Part shown: piece by piece, positions 12,800 to 21,989 of the stretch
Layout: every line of letters starts with the position of its first letter
How positions within the stretch are numbered: position 1 is the first letter of the stretch
Position numbers and translations under genes: made by a program
The notes under the pieces: generated by a model
The model's database searches: none
The model's input: only the letters and a program-made list of their open reading frames with translations
Told to the model about the DNA's origin: nothing
Source: Noviherbaspirillum sp. L7-7A
GTDB lineage: Bacteria > Pseudomonadota > Gammaproteobacteria > Burkholderiales > Burkholderiaceae_D
NCBI RefSeq assembly: GCF_019052805.1
Contig: NZ_JAHQRJ010000001.1
Location: 2,914,001 to 2,978,000 of the forward strand
Length of the DNA stretch: 64,000 nucleotides
Reading direction: 5' to 3'

Positions 12800-14899
12800 A
12801 TGCCCGCGACAAGCCCAGCCCCAGCCAAGACCGCCAAGCCAGCAAAGACGACCAAGGCCGCTCCCAAGCGCCTGGAGGACAAGCTCGCCCGTCTCGGCCT
12901 GCGCACCGACATGGACCTGGTGCTGCACCTGCCGATGCGCTACGAGGACGAAACGGAGATCGTCGACATCCGCCAGGCCGGCTTCATGAGCGGCAGCCCG
13001 GCCCAGGTCGAAGGCGTGGTCACGTCCTGCGAAGTCCAGTACCGGCCGCGCCGGCAGCTGGTGGTCACGATGGAGGACGCCTCCGGTCCGCTGGTGATGC
13101 GCTTCCTGAATTTCTACGGCAGCCAGACCAAGCAGTTCGCCGAGGGCAACCGGATCCGTGCCCGCGGCGAGGTGCGGCATGGTTTCTTCGGCCCGGAGAT
13201 GGTCCATCCGGCCTACAAGGTCGTGACCGAGGGCGCGCCACTGCCCAGCGCGCTGACGCCGGTCTATCCGTCCGGCGAGGGCGTGTCGCAGACCGCGCTG
13301 CGCAAGGCCATCGCCGAGGCAATGGCCCGGCTGGACTGGCATGACACGCTGCCGCCATCGCTGCTGGAAGCGCACCGGCTGATGCCGTTCGAAGAGGCGG
13401 TGCGCCTGCTGCACAACCCGCCGGCCGAGATCGATGAAAGCGCGCTGGAAGACCGTTCCCACCCGGCCTGGGTGCGCATGAAATTCGACGAGCTGCTGGC
13501 CCAGCAGCTGTCGCTGAAGCGGGCGCAGGATGCGCGCCGCGCGAAGGGCGCGGCACCGCTCACCGTGGCCGGCGATCTGTCGGCAGCCTTTCTGGCCGCG
13601 CTGCCGTTCAAGCTGACCGGCGCCCAGCAACGGGTGCTGGGCGACATCCGCACCGACCTCGGCGCGTCCTATCCCATGCAGCGGCTGCTGCAGGGCGATG
13701 TCGGCAGCGGCAAGACCGTGGTGGCGGCGCTGGCGGCGGCGCAGGCGATCGACAGCGGCTTCCAGGCAGCGCTGATGGCGCCCACCGAAATCCTGGCCGA
13801 ACAGCATTTTCGCAAGATCGCAGCCTGGATGGAGCCGCTGGGCGTGACGGTGGCCTGGCTGACCGGCAGCCTCAAGAAGAAGGAAAAGCAGCAGGCGCAA
13901 GCGCTCATCGAGTCCGGCGAGGCGCATCTGGTAATCGGCACCCATGCGCTGATCCAGGAGGCGGTGCAGTTCCAGAAACTCGGCCTGGTAATCGTCGACG
14001 AGCAGCATCGCTTCGGCGTTGGACAGCGGCTGGCGCTGCGCAACAAGGGCCGAGACGACCATCCCGAGGAAGCGACCGTGCCGCACCAGCTGATGATGTC
14101 GGCCACGCCGATACCGCGCACGCTTGCCATGACCTATTACGCCGACCTGGAAGTGTCGGTGATCGATGAATTGCCGCCTGGCCGCACGCCCATCGTGACC
14201 CGGGTGATCGACCAGAACCGGCGCGAGGAAGTAATCGCCCGGGTCCATGCCGCCGCGCTGGAGGGCCGCCAGGTGTACTGGGTTTGCCCGCTGATCGAGG
14301 AATCCGAGGCGCTGCAGTTGCAGACCGCCACCGACACCCATGCAACGCTGGCCGAGGCGCTGCCCGATCTGCGGGTCGGCCTGGTGCATGGCCGCATGAA
14401 ATCGGCGGAAAAGCAGGCGGTGATGGATTCCTTCATCCAGGCTGAAACCCATGTGCTGGTGGCCACCACGGTGATCGAGGTTGGCGTTGACGTGCCGAAT
14501 GCCTCGCTGATGGTGATCGAGCATGCCGAGCGGTTCGGCCTGTCGCAGCTGCACCAGCTGCGCGGCCGGGTCGGACGCGGCTCGGCCGCCAGCGTCTGCG
14601 TGCTGCTGTACCAGAGTCCGCTTGGGCCGGTAGCCCGCCAGCGCCTGGGCACGATGCGCGAGACCACCGACGGCTTCGAGATTGCCCGGCGCGACCTGGA
14701 AATCCGCGGCCCCGGCGAATTCCTGGGCGCCCGCCAATCCGGCCAGGCGCTGCTGCGCTTCGCCGACCTGGAAACCGACCAGTGGCTGGTGGAAGAGGCG
14801 CGCGACCTGGCCCAGCGCCTGCTGCGCGACGACCCGGCCACCGTGGCGGCCCACCTTGCGCGCTGGCTGGGGTCGAAAGAGGATTACCTGAAGGTGTGA
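12800..14899 (+). CDS. recG: ATP-dependent DNA helicase RecG
   Basis: RecG reverses stalled replication forks and branch-migrates Holliday junctions. The protein has 699 residues, near the E. coli length. After a Lys/Ala-rich N-terminal tail come the wedge (OB-fold) domain, the Walker A motif GDVGSGKT (about residue 299), the Walker B variant VDEQHRFG, motif III MMSATPIPRTLAMT, and the C-terminal motifs VATTVIEVGVDVPNA and QLRGRVGRG. The open frame antisense to it (12767-15202) is a shadow. oxyR follows 46 bases downstream on the same strand. Confidence 0.98.
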   Translation: MPATSPAPAKTAKPAKTTKAAPKRLEDKLARLGLRTDMDLVLHLPMRYEDETEIVDIRQAGFMSGSPAQVEGVVTSCEVQYRPRRQLVVTMEDASGPLVMRFLNFYGSQTKQFAEGNRIRARGEVRHGFFGPEMVHPAYKVVTEGAPLPSALTPVYPSGEGVSQTALRKAIAEAMARLDWHDTLPPSLLEAHRLMPFEEAVRLLHNPPAEIDESALEDRSHPAWVRMKFDELLAQQLSLKRAQDARRAKGAAPLTVAGDLSAAFLAALPFKLTGAQQRVLGDIRTDLGASYPMQRLLQGDVGSGKTVVAALAAAQAIDSGFQAALMAPTEILAEQHFRKIAAWMEPLGVTVAWLTGSLKKKEKQQAQALIESGEAHLVIGTHALIQEAVQFQKLGLVIVDEQHRFGVGQRLALRNKGRDDHPEEATVPHQLMMSATPIPRTLAMTYYADLEVSVIDELPPGRTPIVTRVIDQNRREEVIARVHAAALEGRQVYWVCPLIEESEALQLQTATDTHATLAEALPDLRVGLVHGRMKSAEKQAVMDSFIQAETHVLVATTVIEVGVDVPNASLMVIEHAERFGLSQLHQLRGRVGRGSAASVCVLLYQSPLGPVARQRLGTMRETTDGFEIARRDLEIRGPGEFLGARQSGQALLRFADLETDQWLVEEARDLAQRLLRDDPATVAAHLARWLGSKEDYLKV

Positions 14900-14945
14900 C
14901 GATGCAAGAATACGATCAACGATCGTATGTGCGAATATATTGGCT

Positions 14946-15893
14946 ATGACGCTTACTGAACTGAAATACATTGTCGCGGTCGCCCGCGAAAAACATTTTG
15001 GCCATGCGGCGGAAGCCTGTTTCGTCGCCCAACCTACCCTCTCCGTCGCCATCAAGAAGCTGGAAGACGAGCTGGGCGTGCCGATTTTCGAGCGCGGCGG
15101 CTCGGAAATCTCGATGACACCCTTGGGCTCGCAAATTGTCGCCCAGGCCGAACGGGTGCTGGAGCAGACGGCCGCGATCCGTGAAATCGCCAAGCAGAAC
15201 AAGGACCCGCTGACCGGCCAACTGCGGCTGGGCGTGATCTACACCGTGGCACCGTACCTGCTGCCGCAGCTGGTGCGCAACATGATCGAGCGCGTGCCGC
15301 AGATGCCGCTGGTGCTGCAGGAAAACTTCACCGTCAAGCTGGTGGAAATGCTGCGCCAGGGCGAACTCGACGCGGCCATCATGGCGCAACCCTTTCCGCA
15401 GCAGGGCCTGCTGGTGCAGCCGCTGTATGACGAGCCCTTCGTGGTGGCCATGCCGAGCAGCCATCCCTGGTCTAACCGGGAAAAGATCAGCTCCGCCGAC
15501 CTGAAGAACGAGACCATGCTGCTGCTTGGCAATGGCCACTGCTTCCGCGACCAGGTGCTGGAAGTCTGTCCGGAGATGGCGCGCTTTTCCACCACGGGCG
15601 ACGGCATTGCCCGCACCTTCGAAGGCTCGTCGCTGGAAACCATACGCCACATGGTGGCGTCCGGCATCGGCATCACGGTGCTGCCCAAGGCCTCGGTGCC
15701 GGACATGCAGGCGCAGGACGGCCTGCTGCGCTATGTGCCGTTCGAGGACCCGGTGCCGACCCGGCGCGTGGCGATCGCCTGGCGCAAGAGCTTTACCCGG
15801 CGTCCGGCGATCGAGGCGGTGCGGCAGGCCGTGCTGGCCTGCGACCTGCATGGCGTGGATTTGCTGACCGATGCGGGGGTGGAGGAAAGCTGA
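14946..15893 (+). CDS. oxyR: Hydrogen peroxide-sensing LysR regulator OxyR
   Basis: OxyR activates peroxide-defence genes when a reactive cysteine pair forms a disulfide. The first 60 residues form a LysR winged helix (MTLTELKYIVAVAREKHFGH). The redox pair is visible as GHCFRDQVLEVC, two Cys nine positions apart exactly as Cys199 and Cys208 in E. coli OxyR, so the sensor should be functional. ATG at 14946 gives 315 residues in register with known OxyR; a TTG two codons upstream is less likely. No katG or ahpC is adjacent, so its targets lie elsewhere. Confidence 0.95.
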   Translation: MTLTELKYIVAVAREKHFGHAAEACFVAQPTLSVAIKKLEDELGVPIFERGGSEISMTPLGSQIVAQAERVLEQTAAIREIAKQNKDPLTGQLRLGVIYTVAPYLLPQLVRNMIERVPQMPLVLQENFTVKLVEMLRQGELDAAIMAQPFPQQGLLVQPLYDEPFVVAMPSSHPWSNREKISSADLKNETMLLLGNGHCFRDQVLEVCPEMARFSTTGDGIARTFEGSSLETIRHMVASGIGITVLPKASVPDMQAQDGLLRYVPFEDPVPTRRVAIAWRKSFTRRPAIEAVRQAVLACDLHGVDLLTDAGVEES

Positions 15894-16540
15894 GGCCGGT
15901 TCCGCCAGCGACCGACTTGCCCCCGTGCAGTGTCACCGGTTGACCGGTTATTGCCATGGTTATGGCTGGCCTTGCGCTTCCGTTCCGGGCTGTCTGATCC
16001 GTAGTTCAATCGATATAACGCGCTTTCAGCATCTCCATCAGCCCCTGCTGGCCTGGTTGAGATGCTGCCCTCGCCTTTCTTCATGAGTTCGGCAATTCCG
16101 CGGCATGGCACAGCTAGGCCGTTGCGCCCTGCAATGCGCGCACCCCTTCAGGGTCGTCCGGAAAGTGTGGCAAGTCATCCAACCAGGCCCGCAATGCACT
16201 TCGCATAGCAGGCTTCGGTCTCTTTCACGCTCTGCAGGGTGCAAGCCTTCCGATGCAGACGTCTCACAGGGCACAAGCCGGGCAAGAACAACGCCGCCAG
16301 AGCGAAGCATTAACGAAGGACGATAAGCGAACGAAACGACAAGTTGCGTTACTTAAAATTTGCTTTTAGCAATCCTTTGCTTCGATCATCTGCCCGCAAT
16401 GCCCACGAGACATGCCTTATGGCATGAGCTCTTCTCGTCCCTCCCTGCTTGAAGCGATTTTTTTGCAGGTGTGCTTGCAATGTCGGGACGATATCGCCTT
16501 TGCTTCGGACCATCGCTTGTAACTACGGAAAGAAAATGCC
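15894..16540. other. 647-base gap upstream of an effector-like gene
   Basis: I see no convincing intact gene here. The half nearest 16541 becomes AT-rich and presumably holds its promoter; I found no clear TTCG-N16-TTCG (hrpII) or PIP box by eye. On the minus strand around 16130-16215 two short frames read ACYAKCIAG and then WLDDLPHFPDDPEGVRALQ, joined by a one-base shift. This could be a decayed coding remnant, but it is too short to identify. Confidence 0.4.
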
Positions 16541-17785
16541 ATGTATCCATCGTCACCGAAAAATTCCTCGCAAACTCAGACGAACCAACAGAACCTGACC
16601 ACGGATTCCACTTCTGCTGCTTCCAATGGTGGAACAACCATACCGACGGGCGCCAAATCGCCGTCCACCTTGGACAAAACTTCCGCGCTCAATCAGATCA
16701 ATGCGTCCACATCAGGCGCAAGCATGCTCGCCAACCCCAAGGGGGCCACTCTTCCGTCCCAGGTTTCAGCGCAGCCGAACCCGCCGATACCTGCAAGCAC
16801 ACCGGCGACCCATGCCCCACCTCCGCGACCCAAGGCGCCAGTTCCCCAACCGGCAAGGCCCAGCCCAGCAATGGTGAACAAATTGGATGCTTTGGATAAA
16901 TCCATACCAGTAGAATTGATGGACGCCCAGGAAGCGAAGCTAAGAAAAAATACCTCAACCAAAAATATCGGGCTGCCGCATATGAAGCAATTGCAGGGCA
17001 TGCTCAGTAGTAATGGCGCGGATGCGGATAGATTCACATGCGCTTTTGACTCTCAAACACCTTGGGGCTTCTCAATCAAGAAAATCGTACCGTCCGATAG
17101 CTCGTTTCATCAAAAAGTGATGACGCGAGATGAGAAGGCGGAAACTTATTTCGGCTTCATGAGCATTTTTGATAACCAGAACATAGCCGGAAATCCGAAA
17201 CTTGACGACATCACAATGGAAGAATTGACTTCAACTTTATTGACCCTGAAAAACAAGATCATGGTGGGTGAATATATTACCGGAGCGGATCTTCGTCCCA
17301 TCGTATCCCTGATCGTCGAAGATTTGTCATCACCGCCATTGCCCCAGCCCTCCACGTCCGCCGATTTCGCCCATATCGATCTCAAGGAAATGAAAGCCTT
17401 GAAAAACCTGCTGGAAGCCGCAAAAAGTTCCGACGAAGTGGTGACCATTCGATCAGAGCCGCAGGCAGCACCCAAAGTTGCCATCGAGTTACATAAACCC
17501 GATACAAACACGACGGGGATCTCCTTCCTTCTCCTGAACGATCTGAAGCGTTCCATAGAACGCCGGAGCATCAACCAAACCGTCACCACTCTCAAGAGCA
17601 TGTTGAGCAAATGGGAGACTGACCGCCGGATCAGCGACGACACGAAAAATAAAATCGACTTGATCAAGAAATTATTCGACAGCAAAGAAGCGCGTGGTGT
17701 GAGCATTACGGTAGCCGATCTCCATGGCACGATCACTTCAATTACAAGAGACCTGAAGCAATACAAAACTAAGAGCCGGCACTGA
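16541..17785 (+). CDS. Effector-like protein encoded next to a CesT-like chaperone
   Basis: This 414-residue protein matches no family I recognise. A purine-rich GGAAAGAAA precedes the ATG. Residues 1-75 are almost entirely Ser, Thr, Asn, Gln and Ala, the composition of type III secretion signals. Residues 80-108 are proline-rich (PPPRPKAPVPQPARPSP), able in principle to bind SH3-like domains. The remainder is predicted helical, with a repeated-looking (T/K).LK(N/S).L pattern: ELTSTLLTLKNKI, EMKALKNLLEAAK, TVTTLKSMLSKWE. There is no signal peptide or membrane span. The next gene, 36 bases downstream on the same strand, encodes a type III chaperone-like protein, which is the main reason to call this a secreted substrate. 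The gene is AT-richer than oxyR and ugpB. Confidence 0.7.
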   Translation: MYPSSPKNSSQTQTNQQNLTTDSTSAASNGGTTIPTGAKSPSTLDKTSALNQINASTSGASMLANPKGATLPSQVSAQPNPPIPASTPATHAPPPRPKAPVPQPARPSPAMVNKLDALDKSIPVELMDAQEAKLRKNTSTKNIGLPHMKQLQGMLSSNGADADRFTCAFDSQTPWGFSIKKIVPSDSSFHQKVMTRDEKAETYFGFMSIFDNQNIAGNPKLDDITMEELTSTLLTLKNKIMVGEYITGADLRPIVSLIVEDLSSPPLPQPSTSADFAHIDLKEMKALKNLLEAAKSSDEVVTIRSEPQAAPKVAIELHKPDTNTTGISFLLLNDLKRSIERRSINQTVTTLKSMLSKWETDRRISDDTKNKIDLIKKLFDSKEARGVSITVADLHGTITSITRDLKQYKTKSRH

Positions 17786-17821
17786 ACATCCACAAAATGG
17801 GACATCAAGGAAACCATCGCC

Positions 17822-18286
17822 ATGGAACTCACTGTCGATATTGCACGCTTGATGATTGAAGAACTCCAGGCCAGTGGGTTGTCCGATATGTCGCTTACTC
17901 GGGTTGACTCCGGAAGCTGGCTTGCGACCTTTGAAGGGAAATCGCCAATACTGGTCGAATGGACCGACGACCCGGGCCGCCTGGTTCTGAGTTCTGTGCT
18001 GGGCCGGCCAACGATCGAGCAACGCATGGCGGTGTTTGAAACCCTGCTGTCCTATAACCTGTTGTGGGAGGAGACAGGCGGCGCGCGCATGGCTATTAAT
18101 GGCGCGGAGGGCAAGGCGGTGCTGATTTACGACGTTCACGGAAACAATTTGACCTACGTCCTGCTCGGCACCGTGTTGACAAACTTCAGTCAGTTAGTGG
18201 AGATGTGGCGTGATTATGTACAGCACGAGGCGCCTGCTGCCATACCGGCCGCCGTGTCTTCTGAAATGCTGCACAGGCGCGCCTGA
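17822..18286 (+). CDS. CesT/Tir-type type III secretion chaperone-like protein
   Basis: This is a small acidic protein of 154 residues with the class I type III chaperone fold pattern. It has an N-terminal helix (ELTVDIARLMIEELQASG), three beta strands (MSLTRV, WLATFEG, PILVEW), a helix of the form RMAVFETLLSYNLLWEETGGARMAI, then strands KAVLIYDVHG and LTYVLLGTVL and a final amphipathic helix. Such chaperones bind the N-terminal region of a specific effector in the cytoplasm and deliver it to the secretion ATPase. AAGGAAA precedes the ATG. The adjacent upstream gene (16541-17785) is its probable client. The family call rests on pattern and context. Confidence 0.75.
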   Translation: MELTVDIARLMIEELQASGLSDMSLTRVDSGSWLATFEGKSPILVEWTDDPGRLVLSSVLGRPTIEQRMAVFETLLSYNLLWEETGGARMAINGAEGKAVLIYDVHGNNLTYVLLGTVLTNFSQLVEMWRDYVQHEAPAAIPAAVSSEMLHRRA

Positions 18287-18538
18287 AGCGACGAAGAAGG
18301 GAATGCATGCCGCCGTCCGGACGTGTGCCAATGCTGATGCAACCTCTGGAGTGACAAGGCCGTCCTCCCAGCGGGTGAACCCATGGGGGAGCGCCGTACC
18401 GAAGCCCGCGCCTGACCAGCATGCCGGCGTCGCCAAGGCGCGGCGTTCGCGTATGCATGCCTGTTCCTATTCACCGCAGGCTGCGCGGCGCAGGGCGATC
18501 CGGCACGTCCCGAAGTTGCCCCGCGCCCGGCGTCTGCC

Positions 18539-19849
18539 TTACTTGTTGGCGCGCTCGAAGCGCACCAGCAGCTCGTCGCCGCGCTTCACAGCCGCGTCCA
18601 GCGCTTCCTGCGGCGTCTTCTTGCCGGCCCAGACGTTTTCCAGTTCCTCGTCCACCACGGTGCGGATCTGGGTCGCATTGCCGAGGCGGATGCCGCGCGA
18701 CTTGTCGGTGGTCTTGACGATCATCTGCTTGACGGCGACATCGGTGCCCGGATTCTTGTCATAGAAGCCGGACTGGCGGGTCAGGTCGTAGGCCGCCTTG
18801 GTGATGGGCAGATAGCCGGTTTCCTGATGCCACTTGGCCTGGATCTCCGGTTGCGCCAGGAACTTCAGGAACTGCGCGGTCGCCTTGACCTCGTCAGGCT
18901 TCTTGCCTGCCATGACCCACAGCGAAGCGCCGCCGATCACCGTGTTCTGCGGCGCGCCCGGCACATCGTTGTAGTAAGGCAGCGGCGCCACCGCGTACTT
19001 GAACTTGGCGTTCTTGGAAATGTTGGCATAGGCGCCGCTGGACGAGGTCAGCATCGCGCATTCGCCGGAATAGAACTTCGCTTCCGGCTCGTTCTTGCGG
19101 CCGCCGTAGGTGAAGTAGCCTTGCTTGGCCCAGTTCGAGAGGTTGGTGATGTGCTTTACATGCAGCGGGCTGTTGAACTTCAGGCGCGCATCCAGGCCGC
19201 CGAAGCCATTGTTCTTGCTTGCATACTCGACGTTATGCCAGGCCGAGAAGCTCTCCAGGTGCACCCATGCCTGCCAGCCGGTGGTATAGGCGCAGCGCTC
19301 GCCGCTGGCCTTGAGCTTGGCCGCGGCCGACACCACTTCCTGCCAGGTGACCGGCGCCTTTTCCGGGTCCAGGCCCGCCTTGGCGAACATGTCCTTGTTG
19401 TAGTAGAAGACGGTGGTCGAGCTGTTGAACGGGAAGGACAGCATCTCGCCATTCGGCGCGGTGTAATAGCCCGCCACTGCCGGCACATAGCCGGACGTGT
19501 CGAACTTCTCGCCGGCCTGCTTCATCACCTGCGACACCGGCACGATCGCGCCCTTGGAATACATCATGGTGGCGGTGCCCACCTCGAATACCTGCAGGAT
19601 GTTGGGCGCATTGCCGGCACGGTAGGCGGCAATCGCGGCCGACATCGATTCATCGTAGGCGCCCTTGTAGACTGCATTGACCTTGTAGTTGGACTGGCTC
19701 TTGTTGAACTGGTCCGCCAGGCCGGCGACGCGCTCGCCGAGGGCGCCGGTCATGGAATGCCACCAGGTGATTTCGGTGGCGGCCTGGGCCGATGCGGCGG
19801 CGCACAGCAGGACGCTGGCGACAGTAATGGCGCGGAAGTGGTGCGGCAT
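18539..19849 (-). CDS. ugpB: Glycerol-3-phosphate ABC transporter substrate-binding protein
   Basis: UgpB is the periplasmic binding protein for sn-glycerol-3-phosphate and glycerophosphodiesters. The 436 residues start with a signal peptide (about 1-23, cut after AASAQA). Family motifs are [49 protein letters not shown] and [15 protein letters not shown], at the length of E. coli UgpB. The permease and ATPase genes (ugpA, ugpE, ugpC) are not adjacent on either side: downstream is the chaperone gene and upstream is the divergent ubiA. They may lie elsewhere. Confidence 0.93.
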   Translation of the reverse strand: MPHHFRAITVASVLLCAAASAQAATEITWWHSMTGALGERVAGLADQFNKSQSNYKVNAVYKGAYDESMSAAIAAYRAGNAPNILQVFEVGTATMMYSKGAIVPVSQVMKQAGEKFDTSGYVPAVAGYYTAPNGEMLSFPFNSSTTVFYYNKDMFAKAGLDPEKAPVTWQEVVSAAAKLKASGERCAYTTGWQAWVHLESFSAWHNVEYASKNNGFGGLDARLKFNSPLHVKHITNLSNWAKQGYFTYGGRKNEPEAKFYSGECAMLTSSSGAYANISKNAKFKYAVAPLPYYNDVPGAPQNTVIGGASLWVMAGKKPDEVKATAQFLKFLAQPEIQAKWHQETGYLPITKAAYDLTRQSGFYDKNPGTDVAVKQMIVKTTDKSRGIRLGNATQIRTVVDEELENVWAGKKTPQEALDAAVKRGDELLVRFERANK

Positions 19850-19955
19850 GAACGGGTCTCCTGAAATTGCGGAATGGTAGCCGCCGTGGATGACAGGCAG
19901 GTTACAGGCATCATGGCACCTGGTGTCTCTGCCCGATCGGTCAACTGGCGGCGCT

Positions 19956-19961
19956 TATAAT
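19956..19961 (+). promoter_or_regulatory. Candidate -10 element for ubiA
   Basis: A perfect TATAAT lies 46 bases before the ubiA start in the ugpB-ubiA divergent region. No good -35 hexamer is visible at 16-18 bases upstream, so this is tentative. Confidence 0.3.
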
Positions 19962-20007
19962 CAGCGCTTTTGCGCGGCTTTTTTAAATACCGGCTTATTC
20001 TAAAGCA

Positions 20008-20862
20008 ATGACACGACTACAACTCTACCTGCGGTTAGTCAGGCTGGATAAACCGATAGGCATCCTGCTGCTGCTGTGGCCAACGCTGGCTGCGCTATGG
20101 CTGGCATCAGGCGGCCATCCGCCCTGGCATGTCGTGCTGATCTTCACCCTGGGCACCGTGCTGATGCGCTCGGCCGGCTGCGCCGTCAACGACTACGCCG
20201 ACCGCGACTTCGACCGTCATGTCAAGCGCACTGCAGAGCGGCCGCTGACCTCGGGCCGCATCGCCGGCTGGGAAGCGCTGCTGGTGGCTGCCGTGCTGTC
20301 TGTCGTGGCCTTCCTGCTGATCCTGCCGCTCAATACGCTGACCAAGCTGCTGTCGGTGGCGGCAGTGGCGATTGCCGCCAGCTATCCCTATTTCAAGCGC
20401 TTCTTCGCCCTGCCCCAGGCTTATCTCGGCATTGCCTTCGGCTTCGGCATACCGATGGCCTATGCGGCAATCCAGGATACGGTGCCGGCGCAGGCCTGGC
20501 TGCTGCTGCTGGCCAATATCTTCTGGGCGCTGGCCTACGACACGGAATATGCGATGGTGGACCGGGATGACGACCTGAAGATAGGCATACGCACTTCGGC
20601 GATCACCTTTGGCCGGTACGACGTGCTGGCGGTGATGCTGTGCTACGCGGCCAGCCTCGGGCTGGTGACGGCCGTCGGCCTGTCGGCCGGCCTGGGCATC
20701 TGGTTCATCCTTGGCATGATGGTGGCTGCCGGCATGGCGGTGTATCACTACTTCCTGATCCGCGGCCGCGAGCGCATGCCCTGCTTTGCCGCATTCAGGC
20801 ATAACAACTGGCTGGGCGCGGCGGTGTTTGCGGGGATTGCGCTGGATCTGGCGCTGCGTTGA
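20008..20862 (+). CDS. ubiA: 4-hydroxybenzoate octaprenyltransferase
   Basis: UbiA attaches the polyprenyl tail to 4-hydroxybenzoate in ubiquinone synthesis at the inner membrane. The 284-residue protein has about eight to nine membrane spans and both Asp-rich magnesium-diphosphate motifs: [15 protein letters not shown] followed by AERPLTSG, and [18 protein letters not shown]. Length and motifs match the bacterial enzyme. It is the only gene in its transcription unit visible here. Confidence 0.97.
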   Translation: MTRLQLYLRLVRLDKPIGILLLLWPTLAALWLASGGHPPWHVVLIFTLGTVLMRSAGCAVNDYADRDFDRHVKRTAERPLTSGRIAGWEALLVAAVLSVVAFLLILPLNTLTKLLSVAAVAIAASYPYFKRFFALPQAYLGIAFGFGIPMAYAAIQDTVPAQAWLLLLANIFWALAYDTEYAMVDRDDDLKIGIRTSAITFGRYDVLAVMLCYAASLGLVTAVGLSAGLGIWFILGMMVAAGMAVYHYFLIRGRERMPCFAAFRHNNWLGAAVFAGIALDLALR

Positions 20863-20909
20863 AGCGTGCCCTTGCGCAGCTTGCGTTGCGGTATGCGGTA
20901 CGGGGCACC

Positions 20910-21031
20910 CCGTGGAATGTCCCTTCGGGGTATTCCACCCTACGTCCAAAAATTGTCGGGCGTAACACGCCGCATGGGCATTACCCGGCCGTAGGTCGTA
21001 GGGCGCAATACCCCGAAGGGGCATTACGCGG
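20910..21031. repeat. REP-like palindrome doublet (GTAG type) downstream of ubiA
   Basis: Two 34-base units in opposite orientation sit in the 302-base gap between ubiA and proC: one on the minus strand at 20910-20943 and one on the plus strand at 20998-21031. Each reads GTAGGG(C/T)G(C/G)AATACCCC, GAA, then a complementary arm. A third, more diverged palindrome (about 20957-20995) lies between them. The same unit recurs at 62512-62626. The GTAG start and paired layout match REP sequences of the kind mobilised by RAYT transposases; none is in the window. I see no gene in this gap. Confidence 0.75.
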
Positions 21032-21164
21032 TCCAGGGCTCCACGACAAGCCGCCTGCCCTCCATCGAAACGACACCGATCGTCAAGAAACCAGCTGTCC
21101 CCTCTGGAAACGCGAACACCCCAGCCTGCTGATTACGGCTGACAGCAACGCACCATGCGCCAAC

Positions 21165-21989
21165 TCAATCCTTCCCAAACTCCTCGCCCAGTTCCCTGCC
21201 CCGTGCCGACGCCGCATGCAGCGCCTTCACGATGGCATCCTTCACGCCTGATGCTTCCATCGAGGTCAGCGCCGCATAGGTGGTGCCGCCCTTGGACGTG
21301 ACCCGCTCGCGCAGCACCGACACCGGCTCGCCGGACCGGGCCGCCAGCTGGGCCGCGCCGGTGAAGGTGGCAATCGCCAGCTCGGTGCCCTGCTCCGGCG
21401 TCAGGCCCAGTTCCTGCGCCGCCTGCTGCATCGCCTCGATGAAATAGAACACATAGGCCGGCCCGCTGCCCGAGACTGCGGTAACCGGGTCGATCAGGCT
21501 TTCATCATCCAGCCATACCGTGCCCCCGACCGCGCGCATGATGGCATCGGCCGCGTCGCGCTGCGCCGCGCTCACGCCGGGCAGCGCCGCCATGCCGGTG
21601 ATGCCCATGCCGATCAGTGCCGGCGTATTGGGCATGGTGCGCACGATGGCGCTGTGCCCGCCCAGCCAGCGCGACAGATCCACGCCGCGGATGCCGGCGG
21701 CGATCGACAGCACCAGCTGCGCCTTCAGATGCGGCTGCAACTGCGCGGCCACGTCGCGCATCTGCTGCGGCTTGACCGCCAGCACAATCACGTCGCTGCC
21801 CGCAACGGCGGCATCGATCTGCTGCGAGGCGGTGACGCCGAACTGCTGCGCCAGGCGAGCCAGCGCATCGGCATTGATGTCGACCACATGAATGTTGGCG
21901 CCGCCGGTCAGCTTGCCGGCCAGGCCGCCGATGAGTGCGGCGGCCATGTTGCCGCCGCCGATGAAACTGATCTTCAGGTTATTTTGCAT
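21165..21989 (-). CDS. proC: Pyrroline-5-carboxylate reductase
   Basis: ProC reduces pyrroline-5-carboxylate to proline with NADPH. The start at 21989 gives 274 residues with the Rossmann motif at the very beginning (ISFIGGGNMAAALIGG), which rules out the longer in-frame starts. Other marks are VLAVKPQQM, the ALIGMGITGMAAL region following RTMPNTP, and the C-terminal signature from VTAVSGSGPAYVFYFIEAM through TSKGGTTYAAL. Its start overlaps the end of yggS by 11 bases, indicating translational coupling in the common yggS-proC pair. Confidence 0.97.
   Translation of the reverse strand: MQNNLKISFIGGGNMAAALIGGLAGKLTGGANIHVVDINADALARLAQQFGVTASQQIDAAVAGSDVIVLAVKPQQMRDVAAQLQPHLKAQLVLSIAAGIRGVDLSRWLGGHSAIVRTMPNTPALIGMGITGMAALPGVSAAQRDAADAIMRAVGGTVWLDDESLIDPVTAVSGSGPAYVFYFIEAMQQAAQELGLTPEQGTELAIATFTGAAQLAARSGEPVSVLRERVTSKGGTTYAALTSMEASGVKDAIVKALHAASARGRELGEEFGKD

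Noticed and set aside
12767-15202. 811-residue open frame antisense to recG and oxyR
   Set aside because: It lies fully over two clear genes, is rich in His, Arg, Gln and Gly as GC-skewed shadows are, and has no recognisable domain.
16130-16215. Possible decayed minus-strand gene (ACYAKCIAG then WLDDLPHFPDDPEG)
   Set aside because: Only about 30 residues in two frames; too short to assign or to call a pseudogene with confidence.
16300-16540. hrpII (TTCG-N16-TTCG) or PIP box before the effector-like gene
   Set aside because: Only near-matches such as TTCG-N16-TACG very close to the start were seen; these are expected by chance.
18287-18538. Several short frames between the chaperone and ugpB
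   Set aside because: All are Arg/Cys/Pro-rich shadows in both directions; none has a start site or family signature.
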